Source: Penium margaritaceum
Lineage: Eukaryota > Streptophyta > Zygnematophyceae > Desmidiales > Peniaceae
Length of the DNA stretch: 64,000 bases
Assembly: GCA_023375785.1 (NCBI GenBank)
Contig: SZWC01000513.1
Coordinates: 149,441-213,440, forward strand
Direction: 5' to 3'
Both the position numbers and the translations under genes were made by a program. The notes below the pieces were generated by a model. It was not told the DNA's origin and made no database searches. It worked only from the letters and a program-made list of their open reading frames with translations. Shown one piece after another: positions 33,021 to 44,589 of this stretch; within the stretch, counting starts at the first letter, position 1, and each line of letters begins with the position of its first letter.

Positions 33021-33965
33021 GGGGGGGGGGGGGGGGGGGGGGGNNNNNNNNNNNNNNNNNNNNNNNNNNNNNNNNNNNNNNNNNNNNNNNNNNNNNNNNN
33101 NNNNNNNNNNNNNNNNNNNNNNNNNNNNNNNNNNNNNNNNNNNNNNNNNNNNNNNNNNNNNNNNNNNNNNNNNNNNNNNNNNNNNNNNNNNNNNNNNNNN
33201 NNNNNNNNNNNNNNNNNNNNNNNNNNNNNNNNNNNNNNNNNNNNNNNNNNNNNNNNNNNNNNNNNNNNNNNNNNNNNNNNNNNNNNNNNNNNNNNNNNNN
33301 NNNNNNNNNNNNNNNNNNNNNNNNNNNNNNNNNNNNNNNNNNNNNNNNNNNNNNNNNNNNNNNNNNNNNNNNNNNNNNNNNNNNNNNNNNNNNNNNNNNN
33401 NNNNNNNNNNNNNNNNNNNNNNNNNNNNNNNNNNNNNNNNNNNNNNNNNNNNNNNNNNNNNNNNNNNNNNNNNNNNNNNNNNNNNNNNNNNNNNNNNNNN
33501 NNNNNNNNNNNNNNNNNNNNNNNNNNNNNNNNNNNNNNNNNNNNNNNNNNNNNNNNNNNNNNNNNNNNNNNNNNNNNNNNNNNNNNNNNNNNNNNNNNNN
33601 NNNNNNNNNNNNNNNNNNNNNNNNNNNNNNNNNNNNNNNNNNNNNNNNNNNNNNNNNNNNNNNNNNNNNNNNNNNNNNNNNNNNNNNNNNNNNNNNNNNN
33701 NNNNNNNNNNNNNNNNNNNNNNNNNNNNNNNNNNNNNNNNNNNNNNNNNNNNNNNNNNNNNNNNNNNNNNNNNNNNNNNNNNNNNNNNNNNNNNNNNNNN
33801 NNNNNNNNNNNNNNNNNNNNNNNNNNNNNNNNNNNNNNNNNNNNNNNNNNNNNNNNNNNNNNNNNNNNNNNNNNNNNNNNNNNNNNNNNNNNNNNNNNNN
33901 NNNNNNNNNNNNNNNNNNNNNNNNNNNNNNNNNNNNNNNNNNNNNNNNNNNNNNNNGGGGGAGGG
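33021..33965. other. Assembly gap (913 N) flanked by poly-G
   Basis: A G23 run precedes Ns at 33044-33956, then GGGGGAGGGGGGGGG. Homopolymer dropout is the likely cause. Frames passing through the Ns are meaningless. Confidence 0.98.
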
Positions 33966-35361
33966 GGGGGGTGGCTTGAACTATTTAGTTAGCCCGGATG
34001 TGACCCCCTAGAATGCATGCTCCTATTGTGGCAGCCAACTTGTGACGAAAAAACATCTTGAGGTGTGGGCTCAAGGTGTGGTCACGTGGGAAAACCCACT
34101 AGCGTCGGTTGGCTCGCATTTCACCTGGTTGTGGTAAAGCTCGTTTTCGCTCCCCCTGTTGCTCCATGTCTCGTCACTCGGTCTTGCACAAATCCTTCAC
34201 AAGCATACAAATCCATGGGGCCCACTCTCTTGTGCAGCAATTAGTTCAGGTTGCAGAAACCATGCATGTCACGCTGCAGAGGTGCAACATCATGAAAAGA
34301 GTCCTACATAGGACATGTCATGGCTGTAGAAGATCCTACAATTCCCTGCTCAAGAGTTAGTCAAAAACAACGAGTACCAGGAATTACGTAGCAAGAGCCG
34401 GTGAGCATGGTCCCGACCATGCAAGAGTGTATTGTACCACACAAAGTGTAGCCTCAAGGTTCCACTCTTTGGGGCACTGGTAGAACTATGATAGAAAGTC
34501 CACATTGACACAAAGGAAGGAGCTTCACAGGGTATTGTTCCCAGCCACACTAAGACACCAGCACTCGATGGCCAGTGGGTGTGGCCAGACAAGGACAATG
34601 CTGACGTGCCCCTCTTGGTGCAGAGGCTTTCATCTTGCTTCTCGCATGAGAGGTGTCATGTCGAGGATGCGGGAAACTGCAAGATTGAGTCCCTGTTGTA
34701 CACTGCCGAGTGTCGGCCAAGGTCTCCACCGAACAGCAGCCACACCTAGATACAACGTCTGAATCCCCAACCTGTGCAGCTAGTGAACCAGATCAACCTG
34801 GGCGGCACATACTACCTTAGGTGCAGTCAGCTCCATCCATACTTCAACAACCGTTGTAGTTCTCACTCCCTAAGGGGAGCCTCACACTCTTGTACACCAT
34901 GCCAAGACAGGCGTGTTGGTCGCATCCACAGCTGTAGTGGCTGGTACCATGGTGACTAGACTGTTGTGCCTTGTGGTGGTTGAGGTTAGAGGATTGGTCC
35001 GTATTGACCAGTTATACCATTGGGTCAGGAGCAAACTGCTTTGAGTACACTAAACGTGACACTTTGATGTCGCTTGAGGATGCAATAGATGTCGCTATTC
35101 TTTGTGCGGCAACTGTGTCGGCAATCTCAAGTATTTTAGCGCTGCTGGAGCTCAAGCAAAGAGGGACTGGCAATGGTGCTCTGTTTAACGTGGCATATGT
35201 TGGTTGACACCACAGTAGAAGCTGGAAGTGTACACAGAGGGAAACAGCCGGAATCGCAGCTGATGTTACTGGCATTGCTACGGGCAAAAGACTGAAATAC
35301 ACCAGATGTTCGAGAGGATGGAAAGTTTCACCCAAGAAACCAGATGATGGGTAGTACCAAT
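33966..35361. other. Unrecognised repeat-rich DNA left of element C
   Basis: No domain recognised. About 34230-34445 is a diverged direct copy of 43005-43225 (shared AGAGGTGCAA, AGAGTCC, AGCAAGAGCCGGTGAGCATG). A 107-codon minus frame and a 78-codon plus frame near 35000 show no family signature. Confidence 0.6.
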
Positions 35362-35999
35362 TGAGAAGATGCGTGGAAGCTTCCTAGCGACATAGCCGCC
35401 GACTAGGCATCTGTGGTCAGATGCTGACGACAGTCACAAGTCGTGCACACAACGGCAAGGGTCTGGCTAGGAGACACAAAGCAAAGTGTCAGAATGCCTC
35501 AATAGCATTTTCAGAGAAGAATGACAAATGACAGGTTCATGGCATAAGTACCAGCCGCGGCGCACGGCGGGTGTCGCACGCGGCAGTGCAAGATCTGTCC
35601 TAAAACCGGCCCAAAACCACTTTTTTTGGTATAACTCTGCGCAGACATGTCAGAATGCTACGCCGTCTGAACCTAGACGTGCAGGATCACCAGCCGGACG
35701 CTACGACTGGTCACATGTATGCATCCAGCATCAAAAAGTGGACAAAATGCTAAAACATGCAAATCGGGCCCACGGCCAGTCCACCGATAAACTCCTGGGT
35801 GTTGCACAAAAACTGCAAGAGGTCCCAAGTAGCGTCCAGGGCTCTGGAACGGTCGTCGGTCAGCTCCAAGCTGGTTGTCTGCCAGAAGATGACGCACCGG
35901 TATCACCAGGGTCCACATCAGGGATCTGCACGAGTATGGACACGGCCGAGTCGTCACAGTAAACTGTACAAGTCGACAAGAACATCACAAATCACAACA
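35362..35999 (-). repeat. Element C 3' LTR
   Basis: Starts TGTTGTGATTTGTGATG and ends CATCTTCTCA on the minus strand. Aligns along its length with 42028-42643. It holds about 30 extra bases around 35625-35645. Preceded by CCAAT (35357-35361). Confidence 0.94.
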
Positions 36000-36014
36000 C
36001 TCCCCCATTACCCG
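36000..36014 (-). promoter_or_regulatory. Element C polypurine tract
   Basis: GGGTAATGGGGGAG on the minus strand, immediately before the 3' LTR. Confidence 0.8.
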
Positions 36015-36160
36015 ATGGTATGGATGTCCATACACATGCAGCACTGAGACGAGTACAACAACGAGTGCAACGACACATGTGACACGGACAAAGACACACT
36101 CCACACTCAACCATTCTCAGGCAAGGGGTGAAGCCCAATAGAACGAATGGCCACCAGGAT

Positions 36161-36475
36161 CTATCCGCGTGCTAGTGCCTTTGTCAAGAAGTCAGCACGC
36201 TGCATGTCAGTGCCAACCCAAATGACGGAGATCACATGTCGCTCCACCAGATCACGCACAAAGTGACGCTCAACCTCAATGTGCTTCGTTTGAGCATGAA
36301 AGACACCACAGTTGTCTACAATGGCAAGAGTACTCTGGTTGTCGCAATGAAGCACAATGGCAGGTACTGACTGATCTAGCTCAAGGAACAGGCACTATAG
36401 CCATACCGCCTTAGCAGCCCCTGCATCCAGAGAAACATACTCTGACTTCGGTGAGCTAGGTGCAATGCAATAGTA
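36161..36475 (-). pseudogene. Element C RNase H C-terminal half
   Basis: The minus strand reads SEYVSLDAGAAKAVW, LHCDNQSTLAIVDNCGVFH, QTKHIEVERHFVRDLVE and MQRADFLTKALARG to the stop. The N-terminal half of RNase H (the first Asp and TGYVF region) is missing, having been lost in the deletion near 36470. Confidence 0.88.
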
Positions 36476-37090
36476 GAGTACAAATTCTGCGGTCTCGCAT
36501 GATCTCCATGCCAAGAAACACCGCTGCACGACCAAGTTCCTTCATCCTATAGGTAGTCTGGAAGACAACCTTGGCCTCCTTCACGGCCTCCAGTGAAGGG
36601 GATGCGACCAGAAGGTCGTCGACATAGACCAGGATGGCACTGAACCACATAGGCGTCTGTCGGATGAAGAGAGAGGGATGTGCCTCGCTTTGTACATATC
36701 TCGCACGAGTCACGTTGCCAGTGATCTCTTGGTTCCAACACCGAGGAGACTGCTTGAGGCTGTACAAGGACTTGCGCAAGCGCCAAACCTTATCACCGTC
36801 CTCAAAGCCAGGTGGCTGGGCCACATTGTTATCCTCATTCAGAGAGCCATGGAGGAATGCATTGTTCACATCTATCAAGTGCAGTTCCCAGTCATGCTGA
36901 GTCACTACACCGAACAAAGCTCGAGCTGAGGTCATGCGGCCGATAGGGACAAAGGTGTCACTGTAATCAATGTCCTCAAACTGAGAGTACCCCTTAAAGA
37001 CCAAGCGAGCCCTGTGGCCTTCCAGTGAGTCATTCGGCGTCACTTTCTTGCAAAAGACCCACTTGACCTGAATAGCAATCCTACCATGTG
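36456..37090 (-). pseudogene. Element C reverse transcriptase
   Basis: A 195-codon frame: HRARLVFKGYSQFEDIDYSD, WELHLIDVNNAFLHG, LRKSLYSLKQSPRCWNQEI, intact ILVYVDDLLVASPS, then MKELGRAAVFLGMEIMRDRR. It ends at the deletion junction. The N-terminal KWVFCKKV part lies just upstream in frame with a stop nearby. The catalytic box is intact but the polypeptide lacks its connection domain. Confidence 0.9.
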
Positions 37091-37099
37091 GAAGGTCGA

Positions 37100-37897
37100 C
37101 TAGCTCATAACTCCGTGCTCTAGGATGGCACGAATCTCATCCTCGCAGGCAGCACGCCAAGCGTCAACATCCTGTGATGAGAGAGCTTCCCTCAATGTGC
37201 CCAGGTCAGGCGCCATAGAGGGGGAGCTCTGTGTGGCAAAAGTGCACGCCTCAGTGCTAGGTCTGACGACCACAAGATCGGCTGCAGCATCACAAGCAAT
37301 ACAAAACTCGTGAGTGTCGAGGTCGTGCCCTGCGAGACACGCTGGATGTACCTCTGTATGCTCAGTGTGGACACTCAGGCCTAGGGCCTTTGTGCCGGGA
37401 TCACCACTCCCGATGCTATGAGTGGAGCGCCTGGGTGCGGGACAAGACACTTGCTAAGCTCTGGAGTCCAATGGTCAAAGATGACCGCCAGGCTCACGAG
37501 AGTAACCTGGGCTCAAGGGGCGCACCTCAGGCTCAGGAATAGGCACAATTGCATCTGGGAAGGGCTGAGGCAAGGGAGCTGGTGACGCCGTGCTAGGAAA
37601 TGCGTGTTTGGGGGACACGGGACTCAATGTGACAGTAGGAGCATGTGAGGCAGGGCCACGCACAGAGGTAGGAGTGCTGGTGGACACAGGTACGGTCACA
37701 GGAGTACGCATAGATACAGGATCATGGGTACCTGTAGGGTGCGAGGGAACAGGGGTAGAAGTCGGCGGTGCCGGAGAGGTCTCTAGGCCGACAGCGATGA
37801 TCGCTAGGTCATCAAGAGCCGGAGACAATGAAGTCGTGGGAGCTCGAACGGACACATCAGCCTGGCGAGAGGCACTCACAAGCACAAAATCCCCCAT
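37100..37897 (-). pseudogene. Element C integrase-RT linker
   Basis: Two minus-strand frames (37475-37897 and 37100-37450). The first is Pro/Ser/Thr/Val-rich with many PVSTSTP-type repeats. The second ends LREALSSQDVDAWRAACEDEI, the usual lead-in to RT. A stop and frame change near 37455 separate them. Confidence 0.8.
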
Positions 37898-38104
37898 CCG
37901 TCAAGAAACCTCACATGTAGGAATGTACGTGACGGAGAGCGATGTAATCGATGTCAGATCACGGTAAGTGAGGGACTCAAAGAAGAGCGTGTCGCGTGAC
38001 TCAATAATGCGACGATGAGCAGGGTCCCAAAAACGCCAAGCCTTCCACCACGGGGAGATGCCGACGAAGGCACATAATCAACCATGTGGGGAGACCTTGG
38101 ACCC

Positions 38105-38845
38105 TTACTGGTCCTCGGTGAACCACACAGAAGCCAAGGATCCCCAGACGCGAGCGAGGCGCAAGTCAGCACGATGGCTGAACCAGAGCTCATACGGTGT
38201 GACGTGGTCCGAAAGGGGACCGTGCGGGAGGCAGTTCCAGACCCAAGTCATGTAGGCAAAGCCTTCAAAAGCGCAAGACTCCGAGAGGCCGCACTCAAAC
38301 CACATAGCATGAACCGCATCCTCCAAGGTGCGGTTCTTGTGCTCAGAAACACCGTTCTGCTGAGGAGTAGTAGGAGTGGAGACCTGGTGGAAAATCTCGT
38401 GCTCGGCGAAGAAGTTGTCCATCTCGCCAAGAAACTCGCCGCCACAATCTGAGCGGAAGGTGTGCAGCGTGTGACGGGACTGACGCTCAACCATCACTAG
38501 CCAGAGGAGAACCGCAAGAGCGTCGTCACTCTTCTGGCGCAGGCTATAGACCCACTGCATCCGGGTGAAGTCATCAGTCAGGGTCAGGATGTATCGACCC
38601 CGATCGGACAGAGACTCGACAGGAAGAGGACCAAGAAGGTCCGAATGGACTAACTCGAGAGGGCGAAGGGCGCGAGAACGGGAGTTAGGGTAGGTGTGAC
38701 AATACATCTTACCCTGAGCGCAGAAGGGATACTCGGTCTTGGGCGGCTTCTTGAAAGACGCCGCGTCAAGACCGAGGGCGACCTGTGTCCGAATGAGCTT
38801 TGACATAGTGTCGGAGCCTACATGACACAGACGGTAATGAAGCAA
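38105..38845 (-). pseudogene. Element C integrase
   Basis: A 246-codon frame: LHYRLCHVGSD (His motif), YPFCAQGKMYCHTYP (CxxC with the first Cys replaced by Tyr), LELVHSDLLGPLP, FRSDCGGEFLGE, TPQQNGVSEHKNRTLED, and the C-terminal VWGSLASVWFTEDQ. The D,D,E triad is intact, but the zinc site is damaged. A TAG lies just upstream of LLHYRL. Confidence 0.92.
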
Positions 38846-38870
38846 TCGCTAGTGCTCAGGAGACAGAACA

Positions 38871-39270
38871 CTACTGACAAAAGCACGAGCTGAAAGGGGA
38901 GGGGGAGCAAGGAGCATAAGTCCGAGAGACACGATACAGGTCATCCACAACAGAGGCACGAAGAACGTCGCTACGAGTGTCGATCGCAGTCACAATCACG
39001 GACTCTGCAGTGAGCTCCACAGAGAGTTCCATCAATGTGCAAGCAAGTACGGAAAGCAAATTGAGCTCAAGGTCAGGCACAAAAAGCACCTCGCAAAGAT
39101 ACAAGGGGCCAGATGGACCATCGAAACACACGACCCCAATACCCTCGACTAGCAAGGACTAACCAGAGCCTGTGCGGAAGGAACGGACAGACGCAACAGG
39201 GCAGAGAACAACAAAATCACTACGACGACAGGTCATGTGATGAGTGGCACCGGAATCAATGATCCAAGTG
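38871..39270 (-). pseudogene. Element C protease
   Basis: The active site WIIDSGATHHM reads at 39264-39235, with the catalytic Asp at 39255-39257. A TAG follows a GSG motif, then 38871-39155 continues LLVEGIGVVCFDGPSGPLYL and LFVPDLELNLLSVLACT. This enzyme would cut the polyprotein. It closely parallels A's protease region, but with an intact DSGA. Confidence 0.88.
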
Positions 39271-39399
39271 CCACTGAAATCACGACTGGAGGACATGACT
39301 GTACAACGGGCAATGGAACACTCGGCCTCAGACGGACGCTGGACAGCAGGTGGGGAGGAATGCCGAAGGGCACAAAGGTGAGACTCATGAATCCAATCT

Positions 39400-41123
39400 A
39401 TACAGTCAGGCCCATCGTCATCACATGCCGACTATGCCCCGCCACACGAGTCATCTCGAGCCACAAGAACAGACAAACAGGTAGTCTATGAACCACCCGA
39501 CTGTGACAACACACTCGCAACTCCCTGGAAGCAAAGTGCCAGAAGGTGTCAGAGCTTGGTGATGGTGTGGTCACGTGGGTCTGGGTCGCCGCTGGTCGCC
39601 GGTGGTAAAGCAGGAACTGTTGTGATCGTGGTTGCCGCGCGCCCAGAGGATGTGCTGCTCGACGTAGACCATAGTGCATGCGTAGCCTGGAGCTCGTGAG
39701 TAATCCGCGCCCAGTCGAGTTGCTGTTGGCACTCAGTGTAGCGATGAGCGCCTCCATAGTTGTAGTAGTGAATGGAGCATCTGATGCTACTACCCGATGA
39801 CGGCTGCTGTTGTGACTGCTGCTAGCCCAAGCCGCGCCTCTGTCGCCCCTTCTTCCCCTGTGCTATTACCGCGACACCCTGTGTCTGAGTCGATGTAATC
39901 AGGGTGGAAGAGGAAGAGGAGAAAGTGGCAGAAGATGGAGAAGGAGTCTGCAGGAGAGGCGTCGCTGGTGATGCGACGACTGCTATAGCAAGGGGGGTCT
40001 CCTCATGAGCCACGGCTGCCTCACGGGCAGAAGTCACCTGGAGGAAGAGCTGGTGTGCCTAGGGAAGAAGCTACATTGAGGCCAAAAAAGGGTCGATCAC
40101 GGCATCGATGTACCTTGTGAAGATGTCTGTGTGCTCAAGGCGGACTCCGAGCATAATCGTGTGGAGCGCCCACAACTGTGTACCTCCTGAGGTCCCAAGC
40201 CGCGTCTAGATGCGCATGGTGCGTCGCCAGTAGTTGGCTCCAAGCTCGGCAAAGGGAGTGAAAGGCATGAATGTGCGCAGCGCATGTGGCGTGTGCCTCT
40301 GCAGCAAGCAGGGATAATGCCAGGTCCTAGCCCCCGCATGGATCAGCGACGGTGCCTGTGCCCACCTCGCCAAGGAGTGAGCGAAAGTCAACGATGGTCT
40401 CTCGCGGCATGGCGTCGAGAAGTCCGCGCACCACCCTAGCCACTGTCAGCACTTGTGCTTGGTCTGTAGTCTGATACGGACTGTGGTAATTGGACCACAC
40501 GCCCTCTTAACTGGCCCAAACCTGGAAGAGGATCTCCCATCAGTCAAAACCGTCCTCGCTGACATACCATGGGGGCAGTGTCTCAAAGTCCTTGGGTTGC
40601 CGCTCCGTAGGGAGAGCAACCACAGGCTGGGAAGGATGAGGGATGAGAAAGACACCAGGAAAAGGGAAGTTGCTAGGGTGGAGGTCAGGTGACGATCGAA
40701 TCTTGGGAAAGCGAGATGTGTGTGGAGACCGGGAGCTTGTCTGAAGCTGGCGGAGACGCTCCTGAAGCACACAAATCTCGCGCTCGGGGGAGTCTCTCTC
40801 AATGCCTGGCATATCTAGAACCTGATCCCAAGGATCAAGAGGTGATGGGTCGGCTCCAACTCCTATCTTCGGTGCTCGGGTTGACTGCTGTGTAGAGGGT
40901 GCGACATCGACCGCTCCCTCAGAGGTCTACTGTGGGGTCGTGGAATGACCTCAAATAAGCTCGGTGAGTGTGTGGATGGTGTCACTCTGCTCTCACTACA
41001 GGTAATGCATCTTGTCCTCCTGGCTCTGCAGGTCCTCAATAGCCTACAAACATGGGCTCATGACACCTATGGAGGAAGAAGAGAGATCTAGTATCCTTTT
41101 TCCCTTATCACCAGATGGAGCCA
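39400..41123 (-). pseudogene. Element C gag (heavily broken)
   Basis: The likely start is the ATG at 41123 (MAPSGDKGKRILDLSSSS), followed within 30 codons by a stop. Downstream pieces include MPGIERDSPEREICVLQERL (40812), FPGVFLIPHPSQPVVALP and EDGFD, then at least ten stops to the protease. No zinc knuckle was recognised. Gag identity rests on position and the start, not on a conserved domain. Confidence 0.6.
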
Positions 41124-41449
41124 TGTTACCGCTCATTATGGGCCAAGACGTCAACATGGTCGAATTGTGGAAATGTCAGCATTTCTCAAATAGTTGAAAC
41201 GCTCATAAACAACAACTTGACTCTCCGACCAAAAATTTCACTGAGGAAAGTGCTGATGTCAGCAGGAAGTTGTTGACGTCAGCATGACCTAATGACATCA
41301 GCAAGGAAAACTGTTGACGTCAGCTCCCCTCCTCTCCTTTTTGTTTTTTTGTCACCCTCGCGGTTGCTGCATAAGCAGGCAGTCGCTCCGTAGCAGTCGC
41401 GCAAAAGCTACGCGGAAGCTGTACAACAACTTCCTCAAAGCTGTTACTC

Positions 41450-41880
41450 GTACTAGGTCATCAGCTGTAGCAGCAGTCGCGCAACTGTGTGCGTAGCTGT
41501 AGTCACAGCTGCACAGTGCTGCTGCCGTTGCTACACGCTATGGCTGCTGCGCGTTGCTGCCGTCGCCGCGCGCTGCTGCCGCCACTGCTACTGCGTTGCT
41601 GTTGCCGCCGCTATTGCTGCCGCTGCTGCTACACTGCTGTTATGCTGCTGCCGTCGCGTGCTACTGTTGTGCTGCTACCGTCGCGCGATGCTGCCGCCGC
41701 TGCTACTGCCATTGCTTCTGCGTTGCTGCTCTGCTACTGCTCTGTTGCACTACTGTTGCTGCTGCTCAATTCTGCTATAACTGCATGTGCCAATGTTGTT
41801 AGCTGCTAGCAATTGCTGACAAATGTAGCCTACTACAGCTGCCACCTGCTGCCGCTAGCGGCTGCTGTTGATGCAGTCTC
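41450..41880 (-). repeat. Element C leader, AGC/CAG-triplet-rich
   Basis: Dense imperfect GCTGCTGCC units on the plus strand, i.e. CAG/GCA-rich in the element's sense. It lies between the primer site and gag. Plus-strand Cys/Ala/Leu frames here are artefacts of the repeat. Confidence 0.85.
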
Positions 41881-42012
41881 ACGTGATGATGGTGAGCGAC
41901 GTCGACGGCAGTCAGCTATCGTCAATAGGTCCCAGTGGATCTGCTACAACGGTGACTCTCACTGCTGCTGATCTGCTGTGTCTCTGCTCCACAGCTTGGT
42001 GAGAACTGTCTC

Positions 42013-42027
42013 ACTGCTCTGATACCA
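42013..42027 (-). promoter_or_regulatory. Element C primer-binding site
   Basis: TGGTATCAGAGCAGTG on the minus strand begins directly at the LTR boundary. It is complementary to initiator Met-tRNA as in element I. Confidence 0.93.
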
Positions 42028-42643
42028 TGAGAAGATGTGTGGAAGCTTCCTAGCGACACAGTCGCCGACTAGGCGTTAGTGCCTGGTCAGACGGTGACGA
42101 CAGCCACAAGTCGTGCATACAGCGGCAAGGGTCTGGCTAGGAGACACTAGGCAGAGTGACAGAATGCTTCAATAGCATTTGCAGAGAGGAATGACAAATG
42201 ACAGGTCCATGGCAAAAGTACCTACCGCGGTGCACAACAGGTATCGCACGCGGCAGTGTAAGATCTGTCCTAAAACCACTACACAGACATGTCAGAACGC
42301 TACGCCGTCTAAACCTAGATGTGCAGGATCACGAGTCCGACGCTACAACTGGTCACATGCATGCATCTAGCATCAAACGGTGGACACACAAGGCAAGAAC
42401 ATGCAAATCGGGCCCACGGCCAGTCCACCGAAAAACTCTTGCGTGTTGTAGAAAAACTATAGGAGGTCCCGGGTAGCGTCCAGAGCTCTGGAACGGTCGT
42501 CGGTCAGCTCTAAGCTGGTAGTCCGCCACCAGATGACGCATCGGTATCACCAGGGTCCGCGTTAGGGATCTGCACGAGTATGGACATGGTCGAGTGATCA
42601 CAGTAAACTGTACAGGTCGACAGGAACGTCACAAATCACAACA
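42028..42643 (-). repeat. Element C 5' LTR
   Basis: 616 bp, TG/CA ends on the minus strand, followed by CCAAT. Clearly diverged from the 3' LTR (several percent plus indels), so older than element I. Confidence 0.94.
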
Positions 42644-43233
42644 CCAATGGCAGTGTAGCACACTACACTACTGCTGATGCCTTGGGTGGTGCAGCTCATA
42701 GGAACAAAATGGTGTTGTTGATTTTGTAGGTGTAAGATCACGTTGCACTGGATGTCTGAGAGTGCAAGCATTTGTACCCAAAGAGAAGGCCGTGGACGAA
42801 TGCTAATGCCTCAAAAATGATTGTTGTTGTAGCTAATTCTTTAGTGGAGCAGCTATAGCAAAGTGAGCTGGGACTTGCGGCTATGAGAAGTGTGACGGCA
42901 GAGATGGGAAATTGTCGCTGAGTAGTGGTCGGATCCACAACGTCCCCTGAATTTGGAGTGTGGGTAGGGTGGTTTCCACCACCTGCCCTGATACAAGTAG
43001 TTATCAGTTCAGCTTGCTAAAATCATGGTCATCGCATAACAGAGGTGCAATGTCATGAGAAGAGTCCCACAGAAGACACGCCATGGTTGTAGAGGATACT
43101 ACCATTCCTTGTTCAAGCATTAGTGAAAGACGATGAGTAACAGTGGTTGCATAGCAAGAGCCGGTGAGCATGATGTCGACCATGCAAGCGGCACGTCAAC
43201 CTCAATACCACACTGCCAACCAGGGGTCAAGCC
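42644..43233. other. Sequence between elements C and B, with a repeat
   Basis: No gene recognised. 43005-43225 is the partner of 34230-34445. The element B LTR starts directly after CAAGCC at 43233. Confidence 0.6.
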
Positions 43234-44045
43234 TGGTTGGTGTATGGGCTTTGAGCTGTCATGTAGTCCTGTGTAGAGAGAGCCTCCTAGCTTGTGCTAA
43301 TTGTTCTCCAGTTGCTACCTTACGCCCTCTGTGATATGTGTGATGCATTGTAGCAGCTCAGTTCATGCGTGCATGTCTGATAGATTTTTCTCAGTGGTCG
43401 AGACCCGGGCACTTGGTGGCTTGTGCCAGTGCTCCGGGAGACCCCATAGAGGTTGACTGCATATTGTCTCTGACAGGTTGTACACTCTCTCTGTGGTCGA
43501 GACCCAGGTACACGGTGGTTTGTATCAGTACCGTGGGATACCCATCACCAATCATCGAGTCCTGTGATTGAGGCCTTCTGTCAGACAGGTGTAGCCTGCA
43601 TGTGGCTAAGACCCGGACGTCCGGTTACATGTTCCAGCGTCTTGGGAGGCCTGAACTTGCCTAGCTTGGCTAGACCGTGATGCTAGTGTGTCACCGTATA
43701 GTCTGGTTGTGTTTGGGGTATATTGGATATTTTCCTATTGGTCGAGACCCAGGCACACGGTTGACTGTTCCTGTGCCTCGGGAGACCTCCAGTTTGTGTT
43801 TTTGTGTTCTGGGACATGTGTATTCCCTGTCCGTGCCCTTTGGTGCGGCGGGGATGACGGAGCCTGGTGGACTAGCCACCAGTGTCCAATACACAAGCTC
43901 GTCGTATGGCTCATTGTACTCTCTCCTTGATTCTTAATTCATTTGTTGCAGACAGCCAAATCTTGGCGCTGCATTTCCCTCGCTCACCACCAGAGCACAT
44001 GTCTCTTCCAACATGGGCCTTGCATGCCCTAGACTCGTTTTAGCA
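43234..44045 (+). repeat. Element B 5' LTR
   Basis: 812 bp ending CTCGTTTTAGCA just before a primer site. It matches 49581-49716 plus 57894-58570, the two halves of the 3' LTR. It contains several spaced GGTCGAGACCCGGGCAC-like motifs (about 43397, 43496, 43740), an internal repeat of the LTR. Confidence 0.94.
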
Positions 44046-44060
44046 TGGTATCAGAGCACA
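44046..44060 (+). promoter_or_regulatory. Element B primer-binding site
   Basis: TGGTATCAGAGCACAGG begins directly after the LTR. It is the same Met-tRNA type as in copia elements I and C, which suggests B is mobilised by copia machinery. Confidence 0.92.
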
Positions 44061-44412
44061 GGGAGGCCATGTGAGCAGCAAAGCAGCAGATAAGACTGGA
44101 ACTGCGGCTGAGGTGTGCCATTTGGCGCCACGCAGGCACAAGGGTGCGAGAAGCAACAAACGTGCCTGTGACAACAGCAGACGTACCTACATCGCATCAA
44201 GGACGTCATCCAATCAAGTGTTAGTTTAGAGCCGATAGCAAGATTACCGGGTACTACCGCGACTCTTTTTTAGGCGGCACAAGCAAACATCACCCGCCGA
44301 CAGCAGCGACCCCACTCATTTTCTTTGATTGAATCGTGTGATTTGTGAGTGAACGAGGTTACCCGTGTGCCAGCAGCATGCAAGCAGCCGGCACAAACAG
44401 CAAGCAAGTAGC

Positions 44413-44533
44413 GTGCAAGCAGTGTGCAAGCAGCGTTCAAGCAACGTGCAAGCAGCGTGCAAGCAACATGCAAGCAGCGTGCAAGCAGCGTGCAAGCATC
44501 ATGCAAGCAGCGTGCAAGTAGCGTGCAAGCATC
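44413..44533 (+). repeat. 11-bp tandem array, 11 units
   Basis: Eleven contiguous variants of GTGCAAGCAGC. Since 11 is not a multiple of three, all three frames give the same 11-residue peptide repeat, producing spurious long frames. Confidence 0.95.
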
Positions 44534-44589
44534 TTGCACAAACAACATTGCAAGCAGTGTGCGAGCAGCTCTTACCGAGCACGCGTGTA

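Larger units (their letters stand above)
35362..42643 (-). mobile_element. Element C: full-length but defective Ty1/copia retrotransposon
   Basis: A 7.3-kb minus-strand element bounded by ~620-640-bp LTRs, with primer site and polypurine tract and a perfect CCAAT target duplication (35357-35361, 42644-42648). Gag to RNase H are in copia order, but an internal deletion removes most of the RT connection and RNase H, and stops and frameshifts occur throughout gag. Confidence 0.95.

Noticed and set aside
32931-34011. Frames of over 300 codons across the gap
   Set aside because: Nearly all residues are unknown because they cross 913 Ns flanked by poly-G.
41487-41809. Cys/Ala/Leu-rich plus-strand frames
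   Set aside because: Produced by GCTGCTGCC triplets in the C leader, opposite to the element's sense.
44413-44533. CRISPR-like array
   Set aside because: Units are contiguous without spacers, in eukaryotic retroelement DNA.
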